64,000 nucleotides of DNA from contig NC_037094.1 of assembly GCF_002994745.2 (NCBI RefSeq), positions 22,049,001-22,113,000 of the forward strand. Reading direction: 5' to 3'. Source of the DNA: Rosa chinensis. Its lineage: Eukaryota; Streptophyta; Magnoliopsida; Rosales; Rosaceae. Positions within the stretch are counted from its first letter, which is position 1. Every line of letters begins with the position of its first letter. The notes below the pieces were generated by a model. The model saw only the letters and a program-made list of their open reading frames with translations, was not told the DNA's origin and made no database searches. The position numbers and the translations under genes are program-made. Positions 45,848 through 56,867 of the stretch are shown piece by piece.

Positions 45848-46745
45848 TTTTTTTGGAAAATGCTTTGGATCCCAAAATTCCATACAAAAAAACCATCCCA
45901 AATGACATGGCATTGACCACATCAGCCCTAATGAACCTCAAAATATTCAAGCTGTCATTTTTTATATATATATTTAGAATATGTATTTAAATTAGTTTAT
46001 TAATATCTAAGATATTAAAAAACAGAAGAAGAAAATGCGGTAAAGTTGATCAATCCAACAAGCGCGCAAACTCATGTCTTGATAAACCCTAAAAAATGCA
46101 AAACTCATCCTCCATATATTGCAACCATCTATCCATAACCAGTAAATTCTTTGTTCTATTGTAAAAAAAATAAAAAAGAAGAAGAAGAAGAAGAAGAATA
46201 AGTAAATTTGTTGTTCTCTCTTTTAATTTCTTGAACCAATCTAGTGGATTCAAATTTCAAAACAAGTTGGTTAAATTAACTTCTGTATTGATTTGTATCT
46301 TTCTTAATCTTTTATTAAGAGCTAACTCACAGTTTTTCATCATAATCCCTTGTGATTATGATTTACAAAGCCAATTTATGCCTTGTGGTTGCTATATTCA
46401 TAATCATCTTCTTTATTTTAGATTTTCATACGCCAAGACCTTTTATTTATTCAAATCCTAGATGATTTTTAAGTTCCAAATTTTGGTGCAGCATGAGATG
46501 AGGATGATGATGATAGGTGGTATATGAGAATATCCCTGGTATTTGAAGATCAATTTTTGGGATTGCAGGGAAACATTATTTTTCTCATTTAATATAATAT
46601 TAAGTAATTGCATATATAATGGAAACTATATAAATGAAAATTAATTGACATAATTACAGGTTGGAAATAACTATGAATGAGGTGGCAATGCCACATCATT
46701 TGAGATTAAAATTTGGTGTCTCTAGCACCTTTTTTAGAAAATTAC
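45848..46745. mobile_element. MULE-type MITE with 9-bp TSD
   Basis: Perfect 9-bp direct repeats TTTATCATT (45839-45847 and 46746-46754) flank 898 bp whose ends are inverted and related. Left: GGAAAATGCTTTGGATCCC, then a TGACATGGCATTG phrase. Right, inverted: a diverged version of the same, with TGATGTGGCATTG. A 9-bp TSD suits Mutator-like elements. No transposase frame is present. Confidence 0.65.
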
Positions 46746-46844
46746 TTTATCATTACTCTTATCGCTTAATGGAAGCAAACTCCTTTTAATTTTATAATTT
46801 TTATTCTATTCATTTATTTGTTCGTTTTACTTTTATCCCACTTC

Positions 46845-47240
46845 TGTGGCATGAGCTTGAACACATTACAGAAGGCCACTAAGTTTTATTTGATTATCTA
46901 CGTAGCAACACTGATTTAGTGGTGTGAATCAAAAAAAAAAAAAAAAAAACACTGATTTAGTGGTTGGACCATCTTAGTGGTTCAAGAGTCACGAAAGAAT
47001 TTCCCTAAATCTTATTACATTAGTGACAGGTAGATTCGCAGCAGAGACATCTCTTTTCTTTTATTTTTATACGAAGTTTGTGGCAGGTGCTTGAACACAT
47101 TGCGAAAGTACTTAAATTTCATTTGATCTCTTTGTAACAACACCGATCTAGTCGTCGGACCATCCTAGTGGTTCAAGAGCCCACAAAAGACTCTAAATCT
47201 TAATGTTACAGATAAGTGGATCTGCAGCACAGACGTGTCT
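46845..47240. repeat. Diverged direct repeat, about 230-bp period
   Basis: Two copies starting near 46847 and 47081. Both contain GTGGCA(T/G)G(A/T)GCTTGAACACATT, the GGACCATC(T/C)TAGTGGTTCAAGAG phrase and a GCAG(C/A)(A/G)(C/G)AGAC ending. A run of 20 A in copy 1 (46930-46949) sits next to a small repeat of ACTGATTTAGTGG. Confidence 0.65.
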
Positions 47241-47965
47241 AAGTAGTACTACTCGAGTTAACATGAATTGCATGAGTGCCAAGTGGCAAAATAATTGACA
47301 CATGGATGCATTCTTGTGTATAAATAAACTACTTGCTGACCTGGGATGCTTATTGCAAGAGTGCCAAATGGACGACCAAAATGTGGAGCACAGCTCAGAA
47401 GAGATTGCATGATTGGCAAATGTTGGAGAAACAATTTATCATTTCCCACTATTTCAGTACGTGCAGTTACAGGGATTTATGACCGGTAAGATTAATGATG
47501 TCAAGTACAGTCCAGTCAAGATTTACCTTGGTGCCAAACCACACATAGATGCTCTTTCCTTGTGAGTTTTCTATCATGGCTTTTCCTGTCTGTTTTCTCC
47601 TTCTATATACACACTTTCTTCCCATTTTTTTCATGTGGGTCATTTTTTCTTATACAGTACACATTTCTATGGGAGGTTGTTAGTTTTACATACATAGAAT
47701 TTGTTTTCTCTATTTAGATAGTTATATATGCTTCCCATGTGCATCACCTTTTTCATTAATAGAGTATTTAGTATTGACAGCCAAACCACCCAATAACGGT
47801 GGCGACAATCAGAGTCGCAAGAAAAATGTGAAGGGTGAGTGGGTGACCCAAAACAACCATCAAACGCTCAACCGGAGAAAAAGAAATTATCAAAGTAAAC
47901 CTGCATATTCCTCGTTCCAAAACTCTCCTCGGAAATAATTATCTCTCTCTTCTGATCAGCTAGCA
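47241..47965 (+). promoter_or_regulatory. Upstream region of CYP72A-like gene
   Basis: Promoter and leader of the P450 gene; the last 30 bp (TTATCTCTCTCTTCTGATCAGC) form a CT-rich leader. TATATACAC at about 47605 could be a TATA box but is not decisive. Confidence 0.4.
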
Positions 47966-50900
47966 ATGGAAGTTTCAGTGGCTGGTTTTGCACTGAGCGT
48001 TGTCCTTGTTGGCCTACTGAGTTGTTCATGGAGTGTACTCAACTGGGTGTGGCTGAGGCCAAAGAGACTTGAAAGATTGTTGAGACAACAAGGCTTTCAG
48101 GGAAATTCCTACAAGTTTTTCTATGGAGACGTGAAGGAGAGTTCTGCAATGTTGAGAGAAGCAAAATCTAAGCCAATGAAACTCTCGACCTGTCATGATA
48201 TAGCCCCAAGAGTCATCCCGTTTGTGCATCGAACTGTCAACATCCATGGTATTGCATAATATAATTTAATTATGACATCCTTTTTAATATATTTTTGTTT
48301 ATATTTCAATATTATGATAAAGAATTTGTAGAGTGGCAATAGATCCTATTCTCAATCAAGAAGTAAGATCTATGAAGAATCTACCCAATTTATGATAAAT
48401 TAGTCATAGATCTTAATGCGGCAATTGTAGATCTTATTGTTTAAGATACCCTATATATATAAATATATATATATATTTTTTTTCTTTCCGATTACAATTT
48501 AATCTTTTAGATGTAGTTGTTGCATGTGTGTTTTTCTTGACTGGTAGAACTAGTCAAGAACTATTTCATTTCTTTTGGAATTTATTTTAGCGAGGAAGGA
48601 CCTTTTATATATAGAAGATGTACGGGATTTGAAAGGAATTTCAAGTTAACTTCATGGAGGATCCCCTATTAGAATATGTAACAAATTAAGCTGCTCCTAG
48701 TGTAGCGAAGCATGCTTGGAGTCTTAGTTTTGCGAGGCAAGTTTGGTTGAGAGACGAGGTGTGATGGCTCTCTCAGATTCCGATAGGTCATAGTTTTAAG
48801 GCCACAGTACGGTGGTGTTCCTTTTTTTTTTTCCGTTGTACCAGACTTTTTCTTTAGGGCCGGTGTGGCTATTGCAAACTTACCATTTTCTTAATTCACC
48901 CTACAAACATATGAATTATTAAAAGATTGTACTATCCAAATATAAAATGACTAATAAGTACACCAATTTTTAAAATTCAAATATGTAAGAAAAAATAAAT
49001 ACATAAGTAATTAAATAAATATAAAGACTACTTAATTTCTCATTGGATAACATTAATTTTTATCTCTCCACCTAAATTTGAATTTATTACTATTTTTTTG
49101 TCTTTTTGTTACCTCCTCATTGTTAATTCATTATTCAATTCACAAAATCATTAATGTTAACTTCATCAAAATCTTTGCAATACCTTTTTAGTGAACACTG
49201 CAAATAAAAAATTTAAAACACGAAAAAAAAAATCAATCTCTTCTTCATTGCTCATAGTTGTAAATTTACTAATGAAAAATAATTTGTGGCCTCAATGAGG
49301 CCTAAGATTTGTGGCCTCAATCTTAGGTGTCATGCTATGTCATCTACATACATCACCTATTTGTCAAACCATGCCATGTAACTATAAAGAAAAAGACAAA
49401 TCTTATCATTCTAAAATCTAATAACTCTAAATTATTTTGTCTTTCTACCTCAAAAATTATTTTGGCTTTCTTCTAGAAAAAAAAAAACATTTGGCTTTCT
49501 TACATTTTTTTTCATTACACTCATGCTTAGATTTAAACAACAATTTTTTTTTTCTTCAATCAAGAGTAGAAAAAATTTCATGTAATTCAGTCAATAGATT
49601 TGCACGTACATTCGATTAATAGATATGTATAACACCATACATGTTTCAACCTTTGTTGGGTTCCTGCAAATTTTGAAAATATAATGTGAAAAATACATAT
49701 TCATATGATTGTATATATTCTTTTGTTCATTATTTTCTCTTTATGAGTTTAAACGTTAGATCTGAATTTATTATTTTTTTGTTTGTCTTTCCCCTTATAT
49801 TTAGATTGCAGATGTTAATTAATGGGCGCTAACATGTAATTTTTTCTTACCTCTTAATTTAGACATAAGTATTTCCCAAATTCAATTTACTAATGCTAAA
49901 AAATATAGATGAAATTAATCAATATTTGAAAAAAAAAAAAAAAAGTTAACGTCTATTTCTTGACACGTAATTCAATATATTAATGCCATTTGGGAAGAAA
50001 AATTAAAGGAAAGAATTTAATTAAATGAAGAAAAATATTGATCAAAGAATCTGTAGACATATTTCTTAAATTAATATATAATTAATAGCTGATATTTTTT
50101 TTTTGTCACCTAATTAAATTCATTAATGTAATTGATTCACCCCTTAACATCTAAAAGGAAATGTAAAAGGGTAAAGTTGGTGTTGAAGTAGTATGATGTG
50201 GCAAGATATATTATATGGAATTGAAAATAAATTTTTATTTACTTACATGACATGACACCTAGGATTTGAGGCCACAAATCTTAGGCTTCATTGAGGCCCC
50301 ATATCATTGCCCTTAGGGATGGCAATGGGGAGGGTAGGGTAAGGGGATTAAATTACCATCCCCATACCCAACTTCATTCCCCATCCCCTTACCTGCCCCA
50401 ATTCCCGTAATAAGAAACTGGGGATTTCCCGTCCCCGTCCCCATTGGGGATTAGGTCCCCGTACCAGCCCCAATCCCCGTTAACAATATTATTAATTTAT
50501 TATATAAAATCAAACATCAAAGTAAAATAAATTTTTTTATTTCAATCAAACAAAAATAAATATAAGTCTCGCTTAAAAAAAATAATAATAAAAGTGTGCA
50601 TTCGACAAAAAAATTCCACAATCAACTGCTTAGTGTAACCTAACAACTTATTCATTCACTCAAATAAGGTGAATTGAATAATATCAAAAATATATTTACA
50701 GAATTTAAATATTGACAAAAAGATGAAGTTTACATAGAGATATATTTATAAATAATATCAAAAATATATAATATATATTAGATAATTCTTATTGGGTGGG
50801 TATGGGGATGGGGATCAAAATACCATCCCCACCCCGTACCCGATTTCAGAATTCGAATACTGGGGATCCCCATCCCCGTTACCCGATTTCCCCCAAATTT

Positions 50901-52543
50901 CTCCCCATTAGGGTCGAATACCCGATGGGTATCCTACCCTATGGGGATTATTGCCATCCCTAATTGCCCTTTACTAATATTTTTACATGGATTGAAATAG
51001 AGAACATTCAAATTGAAAGAATTTTTTTTTAAATGGAAGTAAATCAGATTATGATTTTATTAGAAAACTTTAATATATTTTCCCTTTTTTATTGGTATAA
51101 ACTAAATGAGAGATTTTTGTTAAAAATATTTATTTTTTAATTGGATATGTCATATAAGGATATTCTTAGAAAGAGAAATGGATTAGATAAATAAATTTAA
51201 TATTAAAATGCAGAGAGTAATAAGCAAGTAAGGTTGTAGGGTGAACAAAGAAAATGGTAAGATGGTAATAGCCGCACCTTTTTTTATTTTTTATTTTTAT
51301 TTTTGTTTTTTATGAAAGGGGTACCTCACGGCCGGTTCCATTTATTAAATTAATAGTAGAATTTTGCATCCGGGGGGGGGGGGGGGGGGGGACATAAAAC
51401 TTTAATCCCGAGCTACAGTAGAACAGTTGCACTAATCCTCATAGAGAACATCCTGAATGATTGCAGGTGTCTCATCTAACCATACATCATCAATGAAACC
51501 ACTACTAGCAAGGTGAGCAAGTCTATCTGCTACACCATTTGCTTCACGGTAAATATGTTGAATTCTAACAGATTGAAAAGCAGTAATATACTCCCTACAA
51601 TCATCTAAAACTAGACTTACCTCAGAGAAATTCTTCTCTCGACTATTGAGAGCAGATATCAGGATGATAGAGTCGCTTTCAACATCTATGTCAGTCCAAC
51701 CTTGGTGAATACCAAGAAGTAAGCCAGCCCTACACGCCTCCGCTTCCATATTAAGAACTGAGTGTGCATGTAGAAAAGTCCTGGCCACAAACCCAGAAAC
51801 TAGCTGCATCTCCACCACGAAACATGGAAACAGCAGCACCGCAATGCCATAGATAAGCCCTGCTTCCAAGAAGAATTCGGAGCTCCAGTGCCATCATCAC
51901 AGACTGGAAAGGAGATGGATTTTGATCCAGTCCCACCCAACACCAAACTCGTCTCCTAGAACCAGTGTCCATGGATGCCTTTCCCCCAAGCCCGATTAGG
52001 AAAAAACCATGCCAATCAATATCTGTCAAAACCTCAGGATAAACCACCTCCCAGATTAATAGGTATTAGACCAACCATCACCCGTCCGGCAGCAGCCAAT
52101 CATTGGCGTGGAAAAACTAGCCTCGACTCCAAGCGCCGCCGGACGAGAGGAATTTTATAAACCCTAGATCAGGTAGTCCGAGTTTTATAATCATTATATA
52201 TTTGATTCATGATCATAGGGATTTATAGTGATTGATCTCTGCTAATAACTAGATTTCTTTAGTCAATTAATTTTTATTTCACTATTGAAAAATTGTTCTT
52301 ATTAGGTGAACATAACAATGCAGGCAAAAATTCTTTCACTTGGCTTGGTCCCAAACCAAAGGTGAACATTACTAATCCAGAAGATCTGAAAGATATCTTC
52401 ACCAAATATGATGATTTTCCGAAGCTAGCACCCATTTATAAAAAGTTGCTAGCAGCAGGATTTGCAACAGATGAAGGTGAAAAATGGGCTAGACACCGAA
52501 AGATTATCAACCCAGCCTTCCATATGGAGAAGCTAAAGGTATT

Positions 52544-52589
<46 letters not shown>

Positions 52590-55001
52590 GAAAAAAAAAA
52601 TTAATTAAATAAATAAGATAACATTTAAGTGAGGGATATGAAATTAAGATAAAACATAAATAAAATTAAGTATAGCCGATTGAATTAAAGATCAAGACGT
52701 ACAACAGGTGTCCGACTGGTAGGGTAAGGGTCTCATGAACCTCCTTTGGTCCTTACTTTTTTATTCTAAGACTTTGGAGAGACTTAAGTAGATTCTCATC
52801 TAGAGTTGTTTAAACCAGGAACTCTAAGGATTTGTCTCAACCTGAGAATAGGTATGATGACCGAGAAGTTTTTCATTTTTCAAATCACCCCAACAAAACT
52901 TAGTTCGATGAACATTAGATTCTATCAAAGTAGAATGCATATTACCAGTAGGCAGTAGTGCCAACCAAAGTGTCAATGCGCTCTCCTATAGTTATTTATT
53001 TATTTATAAGCTATATTACCACCATCTGGTTTAGGTATATGTTTGGTCAACATATAATTTTGATATTTCTGGTTTTGCTTGTCCTGTTACAGTCTATGTT
53101 ACCAGCGTTTCACCAAAGTTGTAATGGGATGATTAAAGAATGGGAAAGCTTGGTTTCCAAAGAGGGTTCATGTGAGTTGGATGTTTGGCCTAGTCTCCAA
53201 AGTTTATCAGATGATGTGCTTTGTCGAACATCATTTGGAAGTAGCTATGAAGAAGGAAAGTATATATTTGAACTCTTGAAAGAGCAGGCAGTACTTTCAA
53301 TAAAAGCTTTACAAAGTGTTAACATTCCAGGATGGAGGTAACAGTACAAGTCTCTTTTGTTCCCCTACAGTTTGTACCTAGCTAGATCAATTTCGTAATT
53401 AAATTAGACTGATTGAACTATTGAAATATTTTATTAAATCTCAACTCTTACTTTTGTGAAATTCTTAGTTTAAGAAATAAAAATTAATTAAATAATGAAT
53501 CATATAGATCGAAGAATAGAAAGACAGATTTGGGGAACCCAGCTTCCATTTCTTTCAAGTTCTAAAATGCACGCAATGCTTTGTTTCCCTCATTTTTCTG
53601 GAAGGTCATTCCACTGCATGTTGAGGAAAATGTGCTTGTCTTCTTTTTGTATCTTCACAAAAAGTTTGGCTTAACTAATATTGATGTGTAGGTTTGTACC
53701 AACTAAGATGAACAAGAAGATGATGTTGATTGATAAAGAAATTAAATGTTTACTCAAGGGAATTATAAATAAAAGAGAAGAGGCCATTAAGGCTGGTGAA
53801 CCCTCTAAAGACGACCTACTAAGTCTACTTCTGGAATCCAATCTCAAGGAAATTCATGAACATAGGAACAACAAAAACTTTGGGTTGAGTATTGAAGAAG
53901 TTATCGAGGACTGTAAGCTGTTTTACTTTGCTGGGCAAGAGACAACCGCGGTGCTGCTTGTTTGGACAATGATTTTACTTGGCCAATATCAGAACTGGCA
54001 AACTTGTGCGCGAGAAGAGGTTCTACAAGTCTTTGGAAGCAACAAACCAGACTTTGATGGGTTAACTCACCTAAAAATTGTAAGTACACGATACAAAATT
54101 TGCTTGGAATACCTACTGGCATGGTCATGAATTTATTTGTTTGATGTCTCTCTTTCTTGCCCTAAAATGGAACAACTTTTGTTTGCAGTAGCTTCTCAGC
54201 TGCTTCCGGCCTTCTTTTGGATGTAATTATTGAATATGATTTTCATTGATGAATGTTTTACAATTGTACACATATATAGCAGAGTATTACATGCCTAACA
54301 ATAACTGCATATTATAGCAAGAACCACAAGATTAGCCTAATATCAATGCTAATACAGTAACTGACATTTCCAGAAGATATTAGTGTTAATGAGCTCGATT
54401 TGAGGAAGAGATCAGGCTTGATTGAGGCAAGGAATTAATGTCGCTAACAGTCATGACACAACTAATTTGATCATATCACAATTTTATAGGATTAGTTGGT
54501 TGGTCTTACTTAATTTGTTGTAAATCTTAATGACTTTAATTTATTATGCAACAGGTGACCATGATTTTACGTGAAGTTCTCCGATTATATCCAGCGGCAG
54601 TCGTGATTTCTCGAAACACTTACAAGGAAACGCAACTTGGAAAATTATCTTTACCAGCTGGAGTCGAAATCTCATTGCCCATACTCCTTGTTCACCATGA
54701 CGAAGAATTGTGGGGTGATGATGCAAAGGAGTTCAAGCCAGAGAGATTTGCAGAAGGAGTTTCAAAGGTTACAAAGGGCCAACTTTCATACTTTCCCTTC
54801 GGAGGTGGTCCACGGGTTTGCATTGGTCAAAACTTTGCTATGATTGAAACAAAACTCGCCTTATCATTGATATTACAGCACTTCACCTTTGAGCTTTCTC
54901 CATCCTATGCTCATGCCCCTTCCTCAATAGCAAGTCTTCAGCCACAATATGGTGCTCATCTCATTTTGCATCAACGTACGCTGATTGGTAATGAATTTTG
55001 A
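47966..55001 (+). CDS. Cytochrome P450, CYP72A subfamily-like
   Basis: Five exons: 47966-48248, 52306-52538, 53093-53337, 53692-54079 and 54555-55001. GT-AG introns and frame closure give 531 residues. The N-terminal anchor (about residues 5-30) fixes it to the ER membrane. I-helix AGQETT, K-helix EVLR, KPERF and the heme loop [12 protein letters not shown] (Cys472 as heme ligand) are all present. The exon pattern and phrases such as CELDVWP, IPGWRF and [17 protein letters not shown] place it in CYP72A, a family that oxidises triterpenoids, terpenoids and some hormones. The substrate cannot be told. Intron 1 is about 4.06 kb because of inserted elements, yet the coding parts look undamaged. 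The last codons beyond [12 protein letters not shown] are slightly longer than usual. Confidence 0.92.
49274..50969. mobile_element. MULE-like element with 9-bp TSD, containing a hAT MITE
   Basis: Perfect 9-bp direct repeats TTTACTAAT (49265-49273 and 50970-50978). Inverted ends are long: GGCCTCAATGAGGCCTAAG then ATTTGTGGCCTCAA on the left is met inverted by the 50240-50300 stretch. Without the nested MITE it is about 1.04 kb. Long TIRs plus a 9-bp TSD mean Mutator-like. Non-autonomous. Confidence 0.75.
50314..50962. mobile_element. hAT-type MITE with perfect 8-bp TSD
   Basis: Ends TAGGGATGGCAAT and ATTGCCATCCCTA are perfect inverted repeats. The TSD is ATTGCCCT (50306-50313 and 50963-50970). 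The outer 150 bp at each side are GC-rich repeats of CCCCATCCCC and GGGGAT type around an AT-rich core. It sits in the last 15 bp of the MULE-like element. Confidence 0.9.
51372..51391. repeat. Homopolymer run of 20 G
   Basis: Twenty consecutive G in P450 intron 1, just beyond the 3' side of the LINE-derived RNase H fragment (on the plus strand). Confidence 0.95.
51432..52060 (-). pseudogene. LINE-type RNase H (RVT_3) fragment in P450 intron 1
   Basis: The minus-strand frame 51869-51432 (145 residues) has [29 protein letters not shown] and [14 protein letters not shown]. These are the conserved blocks of the plant LINE RNase H domain, with the acidic residues and the final His/Asp region present. 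The upstream part (to about 52060) continues in another frame, so it is broken by at least one frameshift. It is a 3' end remnant of a non-LTR retrotransposon, inverted relative to the P450. Confidence 0.75.
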
Positions 55002-55217
55002 ATAGAAGAACAGCAAACAGAGACACGGCCAATTTAAATAAAAGGAGGAACATTCATTTTGCATGGCTGTGGTCTTTTCCATCTGGGCCGTTGAATAAAT
55101 TATCGTATAAATAATCGTATGATATTCAAATTTCATTATTTTCTCTCCACCTCTAAAGAACTAATCACACATCGTTATTTATTTTATTGTTTCTAAGATG
55201 TTTGGAACTCAACCTAG
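55002..55217. other. P450 3' flank
   Basis: 3' UTR and downstream AT-rich sequence of the P450 gene; nothing else seen. Confidence 0.4.
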
Positions 55218-55447
55218 GTGGAAGGCTTAATACTACAAAAGAGAAAAAAGCAAGAGACAGGGAAATGGGGGACTATACCAAAATCATCCCAATCATTACA
55301 ACTTAGAACGAAAACAAAACAAAAAGAGATTACAAGCTGGGACCCCAGAAATGAAATCCACAGACAAATTAGCTTAATTAAGCAAATTTATAGGGACGCC
55401 CAGAGAACATGACCAAAAGATGAATGCAAGAATTGAGGCACCATCTC

Positions 55448-56345
55448 TCACCAGATAAAGTCACCATGTGAGGTTCTACAATTAGCAAGCCTATCTGTCA
55501 CTGAATTTCCTTCCCCGTAGATGTAGGAAAAGGGAATATTCAAATGTTTAGACATATGCAAACAATTCCTCCATTGTGTGCGCACACGCCAAGGGACACT
55601 AAAAAGGTCATTGAAATATTTGAGCAAAATCAAGGAATCCACCTCTGCCCACAAATTCAACCCCCCCTTTGAACTTACGATGCTAATTGCTTCGATTACT
55701 GCAAGCATTTTCGCATCAAGACCACATCGGGCAACCGCCTTTTAGTAAAAGCACTCAAGAAAGAGGCCTCAATACCCTTAAAAACACCACCGTAACCTGC
55801 CTGCAGATGCTGATCATGGAATGGTCCATCTGTATTCAATTTAATCCAATGAGAAGAAGGAGGACGCCAAATTATCTAGACAATTTTTGGAGCTACAGGC
55901 CGGAAGACCAAATATTGGAACCGAGTGTGAAGTGGAGGAGGAGTCAAAGATTAATCTCGTAGATTCCCTAATTGAAAGAGTCAGCTTTTGTTTAAACTTG
56001 TAGAGATTGAAAACATCCTCATCATGCGTCAGATTATTTCTTTCATTCCAGACGCACCAAAATATATTGCAAACCGATAAGAACCAAAGCAACTTGAATT
56101 ATCATGAAAAAGCTCACTAATCTCAAAGGTCTCATTGAAATGAAGTCTGAAAAGTGGGAAGATCCAACCCCGTATATCAGCAGCTACCGCACAGTTCACA
56201 AAGAGGTGTTGCACTGATTATGTGGCCACAGTGCACAAGTAGCAGCAAGAACAGAGGGTTCTGCCACGCCGCTGCAACTGCTCTTCAGTTGAGATCTTTT
56301 TCAGCGAAAATTTCCAAGTCACTAATCTCTTACTGGGCTCAATAG
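55448..56345 (-). pseudogene. LINE remnant: zinc-binding RT tail plus RNase H
   Basis: On the minus strand, broken frames follow the normal LINE order. First comes an RT-associated zinc-binding (zf-RVT) piece: QHLFVNCAVAADIRGWIFPLF at 56214-56145, and CNIFWCVWNERNNLTHDED at about 56070. Then comes an RNase H tail (MLAVIEAISIVSS...EGNSVTDRLAN) ending at 55448. Several frameshifts and stops separate the pieces. It differs from the fragment in P450 intron 1 in sequence, so it is an independent insertion. Confidence 0.7.
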
Positions 56346-56511
56346 CACGGTGCCAAATTCTTCTGGCCCAAGCTAGCCTAGGCTGCTACTCAGAGAGAAA
56401 AACATAAGCTGCCTTGGCGGTGAGTGTAACTGCACTTTCAGCAGCTCAAATCGGTTTATCGTTGGACTCCTCAATTGGGAGTGGCAATCTAAAAATGTCA
56501 TCAGCTACATT

Positions 56512-56867
56512 CAGGGGCGGATTCAGGATGTAACTTTGGGGTGGGCTAATCTAAGGCTTGCTTATATATATATATTTTTGTCCATAATGCTTCATAGAAT
56601 TTTAGAACTAAATTTTAATGAAATATCAATAGAAAATGTTGTAATTAAAGAAAAAAAAGGAAGAAGAACATAAGGAAACGGCAAACAAAACAAGCAATAA
56701 ATTTTTAAGAAATACTAATGAAAAGTGTTGTAACAAGAGAGATAGAGAGAAGGGAGAAAAAAAAATGGGTAAAAGAAAAAAAAAAAGAAGGACAAAAGAA
56801 CAAAATGTCAAAAAAGGAGGAGAAGAAAATGGGGAAACCACAAAGAAAACGGGCCTAAATAATTGTT
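56512..56867. mobile_element. Possible truncated hAT terminus
   Basis: CAGGGGCGGATTCAGG at 56512 looks like a hAT terminal repeat (compare the CAGTGGCGGAGCCAGG end at 42013). No matching right end or TSD was found before the next repeat region. The rest is A-rich. Confidence 0.35.

Larger units (their letters stand above)
48862..51278. mobile_element. TIR element in P450 intron 1, enclosing two others
   Basis: Left GGTGTGGCTATTGCAAACTT followed by ACCATTTTCTTAATTCACCC matches, inverted, the right end at 51228-51278. About 40 of 50 bases agree. Between these ends lie a MULE-like element and a hAT MITE. No clear TSD can be set, so the superfamily is uncertain. No coding sequence of its own was seen. 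Confidence 0.5.
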
